The translations under genes were made by a program, and so were the position numbers. Of a stretch of DNA of 40,270 nucleotides, positions 19,376 to 28,047 are shown piece by piece. Origin of the DNA: Solobacterium sp. (lineage in GTDB: Bacteria; Bacillota_I; Bacilli_A; Erysipelotrichales; Erysipelotrichaceae). The stretch lies in the NCBI GenBank assembly GCA_024698805.1, contig JAILQT010000049.1, forward strand, positions 1-40,270, written 5' to 3'. Under the pieces are notes generated by a model. That model searched no databases. It worked only from the letters and a program-made list of their open reading frames with translations, and was not told the origin of the DNA. Position 1 is the first letter of the stretch; each line of letters begins with the position of its first letter.

Positions 19376-19421
19376 GTATTTCATGCAGGAGGTGGCAGTT
19401 ATCAAAAGGATCCGATTAACA

Positions 19422-20792
19422 ATGAAAGAACAGGAAAAGTATGAATGTATCAAAGAACTCGTCGATCATGGCGGGAACAAGACACGGGCAGCACTTAAGC
19501 TCGGCATTTCAAGAAGACAGGTCAACCGACTTATCAAATTGTACAGGGAAAAAGGAAAAGCCGGTTTCGTTCACGGGAACAGAAACCGGCAGCCAGTCAA
19601 TTCAAGCCCAAAAGAATTAACTGAGACTATTGTAGAACTTTACCTCACAAAGTATCAAGGCTTCAATTTCCTGCACTTTACCCAAATGCTCAGGGAACAG
19701 GAAGGAATCACTGTATCCTACGCAACTGTATACAAGATCCTGACATCCCACGGGATCTATTCCGGGCTGGAGCACAAGATCACCAGGAAGAAGCGGAAGA
19801 AACAGGAGATACTCTCAAAAGCAGCGGATACACCGCAGGAGGATATTGAAACAGCTGTCTCGCATGAACTGGATATTGAAGATGCCCATCCGCGCAAAGC
19901 CAGGGCCAAATACTTCGGTGAGGAATTACAGACAGACGCTTCCATACATCCATGGTTCGCCGGGACAAAAACAGCACTGCACCTGTCGATCGACAACGCT
20001 ACCGGCAGAGTGCTTGGCGGCTGTTTTGACCGTCAGGAGACATTGTTTGGTTATTACCAGATATTTAAACAGATACTGACCAATTACGGCATCCCGGCAA
20101 AGTTTCTGACAGACCGGCGTACTGTGTTCCAGTATGAATCGAAAAAAATGAGATCGGATGATGACGATGTGCTGACGCAGTTCGGATACGCATGTAAAAC
20201 ATTTGGGGTACAGATCGAAACATCGAGCGTGTCACAGTATAAGGGACAGATCGAGCGTGCAAACGGCACATTCCAGAGAAGACTGGTAAATGAACTGCGC
20301 CTGCACGGGATCACAACGATCGAAGAGGCGAATAAGTATCTGATCGATGTATTCATCCCGGATTTCAACAGGAGGTTCTCCCTGCCTGTGGAACAGTTTG
20401 AATCCGTCATGGAGAAGTCCCCTTCACAAGAGACCATCAATCTCACACTGGCAGTTCTGTCTGTCAGGACATTTGACAGTGGATCTGCAGTCAGCTACAA
20501 AGGCACATACTATCAGGCATATGACAGAAATGACAAACTGCACTGTTTCAAAAGCAAAACGAAAGGCCTGGTGATCAGGGCACTGGATGGAACCCTGTAT
20601 ATTTCGGTGGATGACCGCATCTATACCCTCAGGGAGTTTGAGAAGAACAAAGCAGTATCGAAGGAATTCGATCCCGTTCAGGCTCCTCCGCAGCCGAAGA
20701 AAAAATACATTCCGCCAATGTCTCATCCGTGGAAACAGAAGAACTTTGAAAAGTACCAGAAGAGGGCTCATGACAGTCATTTGTATACGTAA
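19422..20792 (+). CDS. IS1202-type DDE transposase
   Basis: Transposase of 456 aa from this ATG. Residues about 1-60 are a helix-turn-helix (HGGNKTRAALKLGISRRQVNRLI), followed by a second DNA-binding part and the rve integrase core. The catalytic triad is visible as Asp in LQTDAS, Asp in LTDRRTVF and Glu in GQIERANGTFQ. A basic C-terminal tail (PKKKYIPPMSHPWK) ends the protein. The frame is open back to 19371. A perfect AGGAGG (19387-19392) lies 8 nt before an in-frame ATC, not before a usual start, while ATG 19422 has only AAAGGA at a long spacing; the true start is therefore uncertain. The frame is intact, so the element may be active. Confidence 0.92.
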   Translation: MKEQEKYECIKELVDHGGNKTRAALKLGISRRQVNRLIKLYREKGKAGFVHGNRNRQPVNSSPKELTETIVELYLTKYQGFNFLHFTQMLREQEGITVSYATVYKILTSHGIYSGLEHKITRKKRKKQEILSKAADTPQEDIETAVSHELDIEDAHPRKARAKYFGEELQTDASIHPWFAGTKTALHLSIDNATGRVLGGCFDRQETLFGYYQIFKQILTNYGIPAKFLTDRRTVFQYESKKMRSDDDDVLTQFGYACKTFGVQIETSSVSQYKGQIERANGTFQRRLVNELRLHGITTIEEANKYLIDVFIPDFNRRFSLPVEQFESVMEKSPSQETINLTLAVLSVRTFDSGSAVSYKGTYYQAYDRNDKLHCFKSKTKGLVIRALDGTLYISVDDRIYTLREFEKNKAVSKEFDPVQAPPQPKKKYIPPMSHPWKQKNFEKYQKRAHDSHLYT

Positions 20793-20794
20793 AA

Positions 20795-20817
20795 AAGCGG
20801 GTTCTTTTTCCCCGCTT
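20795..20817 (-). terminator. Terminator at the right end of the IS, facing left
   Basis: Arms AAGCGGG (20795-20801) and CCCGCTT (20811-20817). The T run is on the minus strand (six A at 20791-20796 on plus), so it stops transcription entering the IS from the right. Such terminators protect a transposon from outside transcription. It directly follows the transposase stop codon. Confidence 0.75.
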
Positions 20818-20835
20818 ATGTTTCAGAATCCTCAG

Positions 20836-20858
20836 GACATTTTCGCTCGATATTGACA
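20836..20858 (-). repeat. Right terminal inverted repeat of the IS
   Basis: Read on the minus strand TGTCAATATC...AATGTC, 17 of 23 identical to the left repeat. Confidence 0.85.
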
Positions 20859-20884
20859 TCACGAATTTATTTTTTTCACGGCAG
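20859..20884. repeat. Right copy of the 26-bp target duplication
   Basis: Exact repeat of 19027-19052. Joining the two flanks through one copy restores the presumed pre-insertion sequence, with the ACCTGTGCGGGC flank next to the rplJ promoter. Confidence 0.93.
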
Positions 20885-20892
20885 ACCTGTGC

Positions 20893-20910
20893 GGGCATTT
20901 GCCCTTTTTT
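20893..20910 (+). terminator. Short rightward terminator in the flank of the IS
   Basis: GGGCA/TGCCC (20893-20897, 20900-20904) followed by six T on the plus strand. There is no rightward gene before it other than the transposase, so it may be left from an older arrangement or shield the next gene. Confidence 0.55.
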
Positions 20911-20912
20911 AT

Positions 20913-20942
20913 TTGATCGTTATATTTTCCTGTCACTATTCT
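20913..20942 (+). promoter_or_regulatory. Candidate promoter of the EIIB-ROK gene
   Basis: TTGATC (20913-20918), 18 bp, TATTCT (20937-20942). Moderate match only. Confidence 0.35.
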
Positions 20943-20961
20943 ATATATTTTTATTTGAATC

Positions 20962-20981
20962 GACATTATATTAATAATGTC
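20962..20981. promoter_or_regulatory. Perfect palindrome upstream of the EIIB-ROK gene (candidate operator)
   Basis: GACATTAT (20962-20969), 4 nt, ATAATGTC (20974-20981), ending immediately before the AAGGAGGG ribosome binding site. It may be an operator, or an RNA hairpin near the start. A single GACATTAT also lies upstream of EIIBC (6628-6635). Confidence 0.5.
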
Positions 20982-20992
20982 AAGGAGGGCCT

Positions 20993-22342
20993 ATGAGACA
21001 GGAACTGGAAAAATTCAAAGAATGGATATTGCAGCAGGTGTCGGACAGATACACGATCCGGGAAGAAGGTTCCAGGATCTTCTTCACCACGAAATATGCG
21101 GAAGCCTGCATCCGCTTCCATGACCTGGATATCATTGAATATACGATCACACGGACGGAAGACCAGGAGATCGTTTTCTACCTGCACTTCCAGTTCAACG
21201 ACCCGGCTCACGCAATGTACCTGTTTGAACAGCTCCGGGAAAGCCTGCTGTCTACAGGCAAAGTGCGCAGATCCAGGATCATGCTGATATGTTCCAGCGC
21301 GCTTACGACCAGCTTCTTCGCGCAGAAGATGAACCAGAGCTCGGAACTGCTGAACCTTTTCTATGATTTCAACGCCGTCTCCTGCAGTCTTGCGAAAGAT
21401 GTAGGGCATACATATGACATCATCCTGCTGGCCCCCCAGGTAGCTTTCATGAAAGACGACTTCCGCAACCGGTTCCCCGGCAAGCCTGTCGTAGATATAC
21501 CTGCCAGGATCTTCGGCTCCTATGACGTAAAGGGGCTGATCCAGCTTGTCAGCAGCTGCCTGACGGAAAACAACAACCTCGCTCCTTCGGAAAAGAGTTA
21601 TATCCTCTACAGCAGCCACAAGATCATGGCGATCACAACACGCATCGACGGAAAGTTCAAGATCTCCTACCGCGTGTTTTTCCAGGGCAGGATCATCCGT
21701 TCCGAGACCATCATCAAGGACACGATCGATTACCATGACTTTGAAGATATCCTGGATATCGTCTCCCTGTATGAAAAAGACCTGGATACCGTCGTTCTTT
21801 CCGTTCCGGGCGTCGTGCACAACGGTGCCGTCATTCTTGAGAACTCGAATTTCAGGGAACATAACATGAAAGACCGTCTTTCCGCAAAATACCCGTATCG
21901 TTTTATCGTTACGAACAACGCCAACAGCACGGCGCTCGGTCTGTATCACCGGCAGAATGAATACAAGTCTGTCGTCTATCATTCCCAGCTGAAAGCTGGC
22001 GACAAGGCCGGACAGGGCATCGTTATCAACGGGATGGTGGTCACCGGGAAGAACGGGATCGCCGGTGAAGTCAATTTCCTGCTTGAAAACATAAATGACA
22101 CGAGGGACAGCACACCCATCAAGGCTGCCCGGGCAGTCGCCAACGCGATCATCTCGGATATCGCAGTCATCGGTCCCGAAGCGGTATATATCCGCTGCGA
22201 GCTGATCCATGATACGAAAAAAGTCAGGGAGTTCATCCGCGAAAAGGTCAGTGACAAATACATCCCCGATCTGTTCATCCTTGATCATGCAACGGAATAT
22301 ATGTTTTACGGCGCACAGATGATGGCAATGGAAGGAGACTGA
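20993..22342 (+). CDS. EIIB-like / ROK-like fusion protein, probable sugar-PTS-linked regulator
   Basis: A 449-aa cytoplasmic protein with an uncommon layout. Residues 1-90 match no domain I recognise. Residues about 94-190 resemble the lactose/cellobiose-type PTS EIIB: IMLICSSALTTSFFAQKM places Cys100 where the phosphorylated cysteine belongs, and YDIILLAPQVAFM matches the conserved DxxLLxPQV strand. Residues about 205-449 resemble the ROK/ASKHA fold, with SVPGVV, TNNANSTALGL and GQGIVINGMVVTGKNGIAGE. The ROK catalytic Asp of NDAN is Asn here, the DxGGT phosphate loop is not evident, and the Cys-rich zinc motif is missing, so kinase activity is unlikely. There is no recognisable helix-turn-helix. 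It ends 1 nt before the HAD gene. I infer a sensor that reads PTS phosphorylation and a sugar ligand. Confidence 0.7.
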   Translation: MRQELEKFKEWILQQVSDRYTIREEGSRIFFTTKYAEACIRFHDLDIIEYTITRTEDQEIVFYLHFQFNDPAHAMYLFEQLRESLLSTGKVRRSRIMLICSSALTTSFFAQKMNQSSELLNLFYDFNAVSCSLAKDVGHTYDIILLAPQVAFMKDDFRNRFPGKPVVDIPARIFGSYDVKGLIQLVSSCLTENNNLAPSEKSYILYSSHKIMAITTRIDGKFKISYRVFFQGRIIRSETIIKDTIDYHDFEDILDIVSLYEKDLDTVVLSVPGVVHNGAVILENSNFREHNMKDRLSAKYPYRFIVTNNANSTALGLYHRQNEYKSVVYHSQLKAGDKAGQGIVINGMVVTGKNGIAGEVNFLLENINDTRDSTPIKAARAVANAIISDIAVIGPEAVYIRCELIHDTKKVREFIREKVSDKYIPDLFILDHATEYMFYGAQMMAMEGD

Positions 22343-22343
22343 T

Positions 22344-23165
22344 ATGTACAGGAATATCAGGGCAGTCGCTGCGGATATCGACAAGACACTGATCGAAAAG
22401 GGCGGGATCCCGATGCCCGTGACAAAAGCCGCGCTCGAGGAGCTTCACAAAAGGAATATCCTCTTCGGCGTCGCAAGCGGCAGGCCTTTCGACAGAAGGA
22501 CGCTGGAAAAAGCAGAGGAATGGGGTCTCTCGTTCCCCTTCGATTTCGCCATCGGGATGAACGGCGGCGACCTGTGGGACAGATTCCACGAAGGCGTCAC
22601 ACACTATAACCTCCTGCCGAAGGAAGATGTATTTGAGATCTGTTCCTTTCTCAAAGAACTGGATCTGAACCCCGTCCTGTATGAAAACGCATATGATTCC
22701 GTCCTTGCCCTGAAGTGGGACTGGTTCCTGGAGGACTCCGTAAAGAGGAACCGATCCCATGTCACGATCTGTGACCTGGACAGGTTATGTGCAGAAGATA
22801 CCGGCAAGATCGAGATCCATTTCACAGAGGACAAGCTGGAAGCCCTCAATCGTGCGATCGCGGAACACAAGACAGACAGATGGATCTGCGTCAGCACATT
22901 CACCGGCACGCTGGAATTCATGAACCCTGCCTGCTCAAAGGGCTTCGCACTGCGCAGATTCGCAGAGATCAACGATATCCCCATGGAAAGCATCATGGCT
23001 TTCGGCGATGAGCAGAACGATATCGAGATGCTGAAAGAAGCAGGCACAGGCGTATGCATGGCCAACGGCAGCGAGGACACGAAAGCCGCAGCGGATATCA
23101 TCACGGAATATCCCGTCTCTGAAGACGGCTTCGGCAGATTCCTTTATAAGCACGTATTTGACTGA
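22344..23165 (+). CDS. HAD phosphatase, Cof type (subfamily IIB)
   Basis: Predicted sugar-phosphate phosphatase, 273 aa. Motif I reads ADIDKTL: both Asp residues are kept but the usual Gly of DxDGT is Lys. Motif II follows as VASGRPF, then a C2-type cap (about 85-190), and motif IV as GDEQNDIEML near residue 220. ASGR and GDxxND are typical of Cof/YidA proteins. It starts 1 nt after the EIIB-ROK stop with GGAGACTGAT as ribosome binding site, so translation is probably coupled. A role in removing phosphate from a sugar sensed by its partner is plausible but inferred. Confidence 0.88.
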   Translation: MYRNIRAVAADIDKTLIEKGGIPMPVTKAALEELHKRNILFGVASGRPFDRRTLEKAEEWGLSFPFDFAIGMNGGDLWDRFHEGVTHYNLLPKEDVFEICSFLKELDLNPVLYENAYDSVLALKWDWFLEDSVKRNRSHVTICDLDRLCAEDTGKIEIHFTEDKLEALNRAIAEHKTDRWICVSTFTGTLEFMNPACSKGFALRRFAEINDIPMESIMAFGDEQNDIEMLKEAGTGVCMANGSEDTKAAADIITEYPVSEDGFGRFLYKHVFD

Positions 23166-23168
23166 ATT

Positions 23169-23231
23169 AAAAAAGGCCTTGTTCCACCCGGGATGAACGG
23201 TATCGTCCACGGATCGGGACGGGCTTTTTTT
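23169..23231 (+). terminator. Terminator after the HAD (Cof) gene
   Basis: AAAAAAGGCC (23169-23178) with GGGCTTTTTTT (23221-23231), enclosing a second imperfect GC-rich stem, then TGCG. Follows the stop codon by 3 nt. Confidence 0.75.
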
Positions 23232-23262
23232 GCGTTTCATTTTCCCTGTCCGGCAGTGATAA

Positions 23263-23307
23263 TTTACACTGTGTTTACACATTTTACCCGTTTCACAATG
23301 CTATAAT
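23263..23307 (+). promoter_or_regulatory. Promoter region of the 663-aa methyltransferase gene
   Basis: Extended -10 TG-C-TATAAT (23299-23307), 25 nt before the start codon. Upstream stand two exact TTTACAC repeats 11 bp apart (23263-23269, 23274-23280), about one helical turn, then a related TTTACCC (23283-23289). They may be activator sites, as no standard -35 is visible at 17 bp. Confidence 0.5.
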
Positions 23308-23331
23308 TTTACTAACAGGAGACGACATATC

Positions 23332-25323
23332 ATGCATAATAACAAATACAGATTTTTTGAGTCTGACGGTGCTGTTAGGCCTGAAGCGCTTCAAAATACA
23401 TGGTTCAGGATCCTGTACACCGCAGATACTCCCTACTGGAATGCCGAAAGGATCTCCATGATGTCAGACAAAGGCATCAACAATACCCTGGAATATGTTC
23501 TCAGGACACTGGATATCCTGGATGAGATGAACGATCTGAGTGATGACATATATGAGACCGTCCGTACAGTCTTATGCTGGTCGGAATGCGCCAAAGGCGG
23601 GACACAGGAAGAACGGGCACGGTGGACAAAAAGGGGCTATCCCCTGATGATCCACAACGAAGCCTCTGCCATGATCTACAGCGATCACTGCTTTGTGCGT
23701 GACCCCGCTGCGGATACAGTCTGTATCCTGATCCGGACACACGGCCTTGCCGGGCAGTTCATACGCGGCGAGTGCCGGATGCATTCAAGCAGGGATCTTG
23801 AGATCCTCGCGAAACGTATGGGCGAGGAGCAGTTCTTCCGGCTTCTGTACACGCTGAACGAATGCATCATCCGTGCGGTCGACGACATGATCTGGCTCAG
23901 GGTCAGGGATGATGTCAAAAAGTTCATCAAGGCTATCCACGCAGGATTCTTCAAGGAAATGTTTGCCCACCAGAGGATACGCAGACTGCTTCCGGATATC
24001 ACGGAAGTCGATTTCGACGATCTGAAGATCTTTGAATCAAAAGTCTTCCCGAACTACGATCTGTGGTATTTTGAGTCTGCCCTTGCCCCGTTCGGCCAGC
24101 ACGGCGCCTCGCAGTTCGCCGCGCTTGCATGCAGTTACGCAGACGACACTGTCCGGCACCTGAATTTCAAGCCCCTGGCCGATACGCTTTATTACGACTA
24201 TGAAAACAGGAAACATATCAATACCTATAAGCAGAGGATCATCGAAAAATGGCTGAATGACCCTGCTTCCTACGCTTCCCATGTGTCACTGGATGTGCAG
24301 AAAGAAGGCACGGTGCTGAATATCGGCGTACGGTTTACGGCTGCAGCCGAAAAACTCATCGATTTCTGCGTCGAGGCAGAGCGCTCCGGACTGCTCAGCT
24401 ACGAGAAGAGCATCACGATGCTGTATGACACATTCGGATTCCGGCGGGACCAGTTCGACAGGCTGAACAATGAGGAAAGCTATCTGGCTACGATGAACAC
24501 GGCCGATACGAGCACGAAGCTGTCCATTCTTGATTATGTCAAAGAGGGCAGTATCCTCGATGTCGGTTCCGGGGGCGGCGTCCTGCTGGATGAGCTGGAG
24601 AAGAGATTCCCAGACGCGAAGATCACCGGGACGGATATCTCCAGGAACGTCATTGAAGTGCTGGCACAGAAGAAACTGAAGGAAAACCGGAAATGGACCG
24701 CCTGCGTCCACAATTTCGTAGAGATGCCTTTTGCGGAAAAGACGGACAACATCATCTTCTCTTCCATCCTCCATGAGATCTATTCCTACACACAGACGTG
24801 GAGCGGGAAGTTTGACCTCTATTCCGTTGAGACCGCCCTGTCCAACGCCTGCAAGTCGCTGAATCCGAAGGGACGCATCATCATCCGCGACGGTGTAAAA
24901 ACACCGTCCAGCCGCAAACTGAAGATCACCTTCAAAAACAGGGACGGCATGGTCTTCTTTGAACAGTTCGTGAAAGACTTCCGCGGCATGGACCGCATGA
25001 ATGAAAAACAGCGTGTCGTTTCGGTCGACAAGGCTGCCCTGACCGTAATCACGGATATCAACTACGGCAGGGAGTTCCTGTATACATATACCTGGGGCGC
25101 ATCTTCATTCGCGCACGAGTGTCAGGAATGCTTCGGTTACTATACCGTCAGCGATTTCATCGACCTGTTCAACCGTCTGGGCATGAACGTCATCCACGCG
25201 GTATCCCTGCTTGAGCCGGGATATGAACAGCACCTCTCCCCCCTGGTGGAACTGAGCGACCCGGATACAGGGGAACCTGTACCCTTCCCGGATTCCAACT
25301 GCATCATCATCGCCGAAAAATAG
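23332..25323 (+). CDS. SAM-dependent methyltransferase with unknown N-terminal half
   Basis: A 663-aa soluble protein. Residues about 400-540 are a class I methyltransferase: motif I ILDVGSGGGVLLDELEKRF, an acidic strand end GTDIS, and the later strand GRIIIRDGV. Residues 1 to about 390 and the tail after 545 match no family I recognise. The N-terminal part is rich in aromatic and charged residues and has His/Cys/Arg clusters (IRTHGLAGQFIRGECRMH near 135-151) but no membrane segments. TAACAGGAGACGACATATC supplies the ribosome binding site. It is a single-gene unit between two terminators. The substrate is unknown. Confidence 0.75.
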   Translation: MHNNKYRFFESDGAVRPEALQNTWFRILYTADTPYWNAERISMMSDKGINNTLEYVLRTLDILDEMNDLSDDIYETVRTVLCWSECAKGGTQEERARWTKRGYPLMIHNEASAMIYSDHCFVRDPAADTVCILIRTHGLAGQFIRGECRMHSSRDLEILAKRMGEEQFFRLLYTLNECIIRAVDDMIWLRVRDDVKKFIKAIHAGFFKEMFAHQRIRRLLPDITEVDFDDLKIFESKVFPNYDLWYFESALAPFGQHGASQFAALACSYADDTVRHLNFKPLADTLYYDYENRKHINTYKQRIIEKWLNDPASYASHVSLDVQKEGTVLNIGVRFTAAAEKLIDFCVEAERSGLLSYEKSITMLYDTFGFRRDQFDRLNNEESYLATMNTADTSTKLSILDYVKEGSILDVGSGGGVLLDELEKRFPDAKITGTDISRNVIEVLAQKKLKENRKWTACVHNFVEMPFAEKTDNIIFSSILHEIYSYTQTWSGKFDLYSVETALSNACKSLNPKGRIIIRDGVKTPSSRKLKITFKNRDGMVFFEQFVKDFRGMDRMNEKQRVVSVDKAALTVITDINYGREFLYTYTWGASSFAHECQECFGYYTVSDFIDLFNRLGMNVIHAVSLLEPGYEQHLSPLVELSDPDTGEPVPFPDSNCIIIAEK

Positions 25324-25324
25324 C

Positions 25325-25350
25325 ATATGCCGTCGCATGACGGCATATTT
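25325..25350. terminator. Bidirectional terminator between convergent genes
   Basis: Perfect 10-bp arms ATATGCCGTC (25325-25334) and GACGGCATAT (25339-25348) with loop GCAT. T stretches follow on the plus strand (TTTTC) and less strongly on the minus strand. It serves the methyltransferase gene and the convergent M24 peptidase gene. Confidence 0.85.
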
Positions 25351-26424
25351 TCATTCGATGATCTCGATCTCATGCGGATACTGATTCAGCACTTCGCATC
25401 CGTCTTCGGTAACGAGCACAAGGTCTTCGATCCTGCAGCCCAGTATTTCTTTATTATATATACCCGGTTCGATACTGAAGATATTGCCGGCTTCCGTCCG
25501 GTCTTCAAAGGACTGGGATACATCCCCGTACTCATGGTCCTCAAGGCCGATGAAATGGCCGAGACGGTGCGTGAAGTCTTTTCCGAAACCGCCTTCCGTG
25601 ATGATATCCCTGGCAATTGAATCGATATCACAGAGTCTTACGCCGGGCCGGACAGCAGCCTCCGCTTCCTCGTTGGCGCGCCGGACCAGGTCATAGACTC
25701 TTTTCTGTTCCGCGGACGGCTCCTTCTTATAGAAGAACGTCCTGGTCATATCGGAACAGTAATTGCTGTATTTGCAGCCGACATCGAAAAGGACCGTATC
25801 CCCTTCTTTCAGCACGGTATCGTCCGGCATGTGATGGGGATCCGCAGCGTTGACGCCGAAAGCGACGATGGGAGGGAACGAGAAATCATGTGCACCGAGC
25901 TCCAGATAGATATCCATGATCTGTGCCGCGACCTCCTTTTCCGTGACCTGCGGCCGGACCAGCTTTTTGAATCTCTCCATCGCCATATCGTTGATCTGCG
26001 AGGATCTGCGCATCAATGCGGTCTCTTCCGCGTCCTTGACTGCCCTCGTATGATCGACTGCAGGTGAACCGTTTATATATCTGTCCGCGATGCCGGCTTC
26101 CATGACGGGAAGCAGGAACCTTGCGGGCAGTGTTTTATCGACGCCGAGGATGCCGGTATGGCCGATCGCATCCTTCAGCAGACGGTCCGCCGTATCCGTA
26201 TCTGTAATGTACTGCTTTTGAATGCCGATCTCTTCTTCAAAGCGGAACAGTTCATTCAGGAACAGCACAGGTTCCCTGTCCTTCCCGATCAGCAGGCCGA
26301 GGAACCTTTCCCCGGGAAATAAACGTTTTTCACAGAGATACCAGATCGCATACGGATCGGATATGAGGAGCACATCCGCTTCCGACCTGTCCAGTATCCT
26401 GTTCATTCTTTCTCTTTTCAGCAT
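25351..26424 (-). CDS. Xaa-Pro aminopeptidase / dipeptidase, M24 family
   Basis: Cytoplasmic metallopeptidase of 357 aa with the pita-bread fold, releasing residues next to proline. The N-terminal creatinase-like domain (about 1-125) contains ADVLLISDPYAIWYL. In the C-terminal catalytic domain the five metal ligands are visible: the Asp pair in DVGCKYSNYCSDMTRTFF, His in THRLGHFIGLEDHEYG, Glu in FSIEPGIY and Glu in RIEDLVLVTEDG. The start at 26424 (MLKRERMNRI) follows AGGAGGTTGTTCT; a reading 11 codons longer is less likely. It is divergent from the GH1 gene and shares with it a 135-bp region containing a palindrome. Confidence 0.92.
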   Translation of the reverse strand: MLKRERMNRILDRSEADVLLISDPYAIWYLCEKRLFPGERFLGLLIGKDREPVLFLNELFRFEEEIGIQKQYITDTDTADRLLKDAIGHTGILGVDKTLPARFLLPVMEAGIADRYINGSPAVDHTRAVKDAEETALMRRSSQINDMAMERFKKLVRPQVTEKEVAAQIMDIYLELGAHDFSFPPIVAFGVNAADPHHMPDDTVLKEGDTVLFDVGCKYSNYCSDMTRTFFYKKEPSAEQKRVYDLVRRANEEAEAAVRPGVRLCDIDSIARDIITEGGFGKDFTHRLGHFIGLEDHEYGDVSQSFEDRTEAGNIFSIEPGIYNKEILGCRIEDLVLVTEDGCEVLNQYPHEIEIIE

Positions 26425-26502
26425 AGAACAACCTCCTGACGATAAACCTGCACGCATACAGCAGGAACTTTTGCATGTTCAGATTCCGTAACTTTCCTAT
26501 TC

Positions 26503-26516
26503 TTTAGTATACTAAA
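26503..26516. promoter_or_regulatory. Palindrome TTTAGTATACTAAA in the divergent promoter region
   Basis: Perfect 14-bp palindrome between the M24 peptidase and GH1 genes. It contains TATACT on both strands, so it can serve as -10 for both directions, and its TATAC core resembles GntR/HutC-type operators. One repressor could shut both genes. Confidence 0.5.
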
Positions 26517-26547
26517 TATATGAACAGATCATGTTTGTAAAAATTGA

Positions 26548-28046
<1,499 letters not shown>

Positions 28047-28047
<1 letters not shown>

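Larger units (their letters stand above)
19053..20858 (+). mobile_element. Complete insertion sequence resembling IS1202
   Basis: A 1806-bp element with TGT...ACA ends. The terminal inverted repeats are 23 bp, 19053-19075 and 20836-20858, matching at 17 of 23 positions. It has a 26-bp target duplication and one DDE transposase gene. IS1202 of Streptococcus pneumoniae, as I recall it, is 1747 bp with 23-bp imperfect repeats, a single gene for a 54-kDa protein and a 27-bp target duplication, so the match in plan is close. The motif GAAAATGTCC occurs just inside both ends (19092-19101; reverse at 20835-20844) and ATAATGTCTC once more at the left, likely transposase-binding sites. It sits between the rplJ promoter and the next gene cluster. 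The intact gene and perfect duplication suggest recent insertion. Confidence 0.9.

Noticed and set aside
19121-19453. 110-codon open frame on the minus strand inside the IS
   Set aside because: It spans the strongly base-paired region and the transposase start; the pairing explains the sequence better than coding does.
20966-22384. 472-codon open frame on the minus strand
   Set aside because: It lies exactly opposite the EIIB-ROK gene, begins and ends without a ribosome binding site, and its protein has the irregular composition of an antisense shadow.
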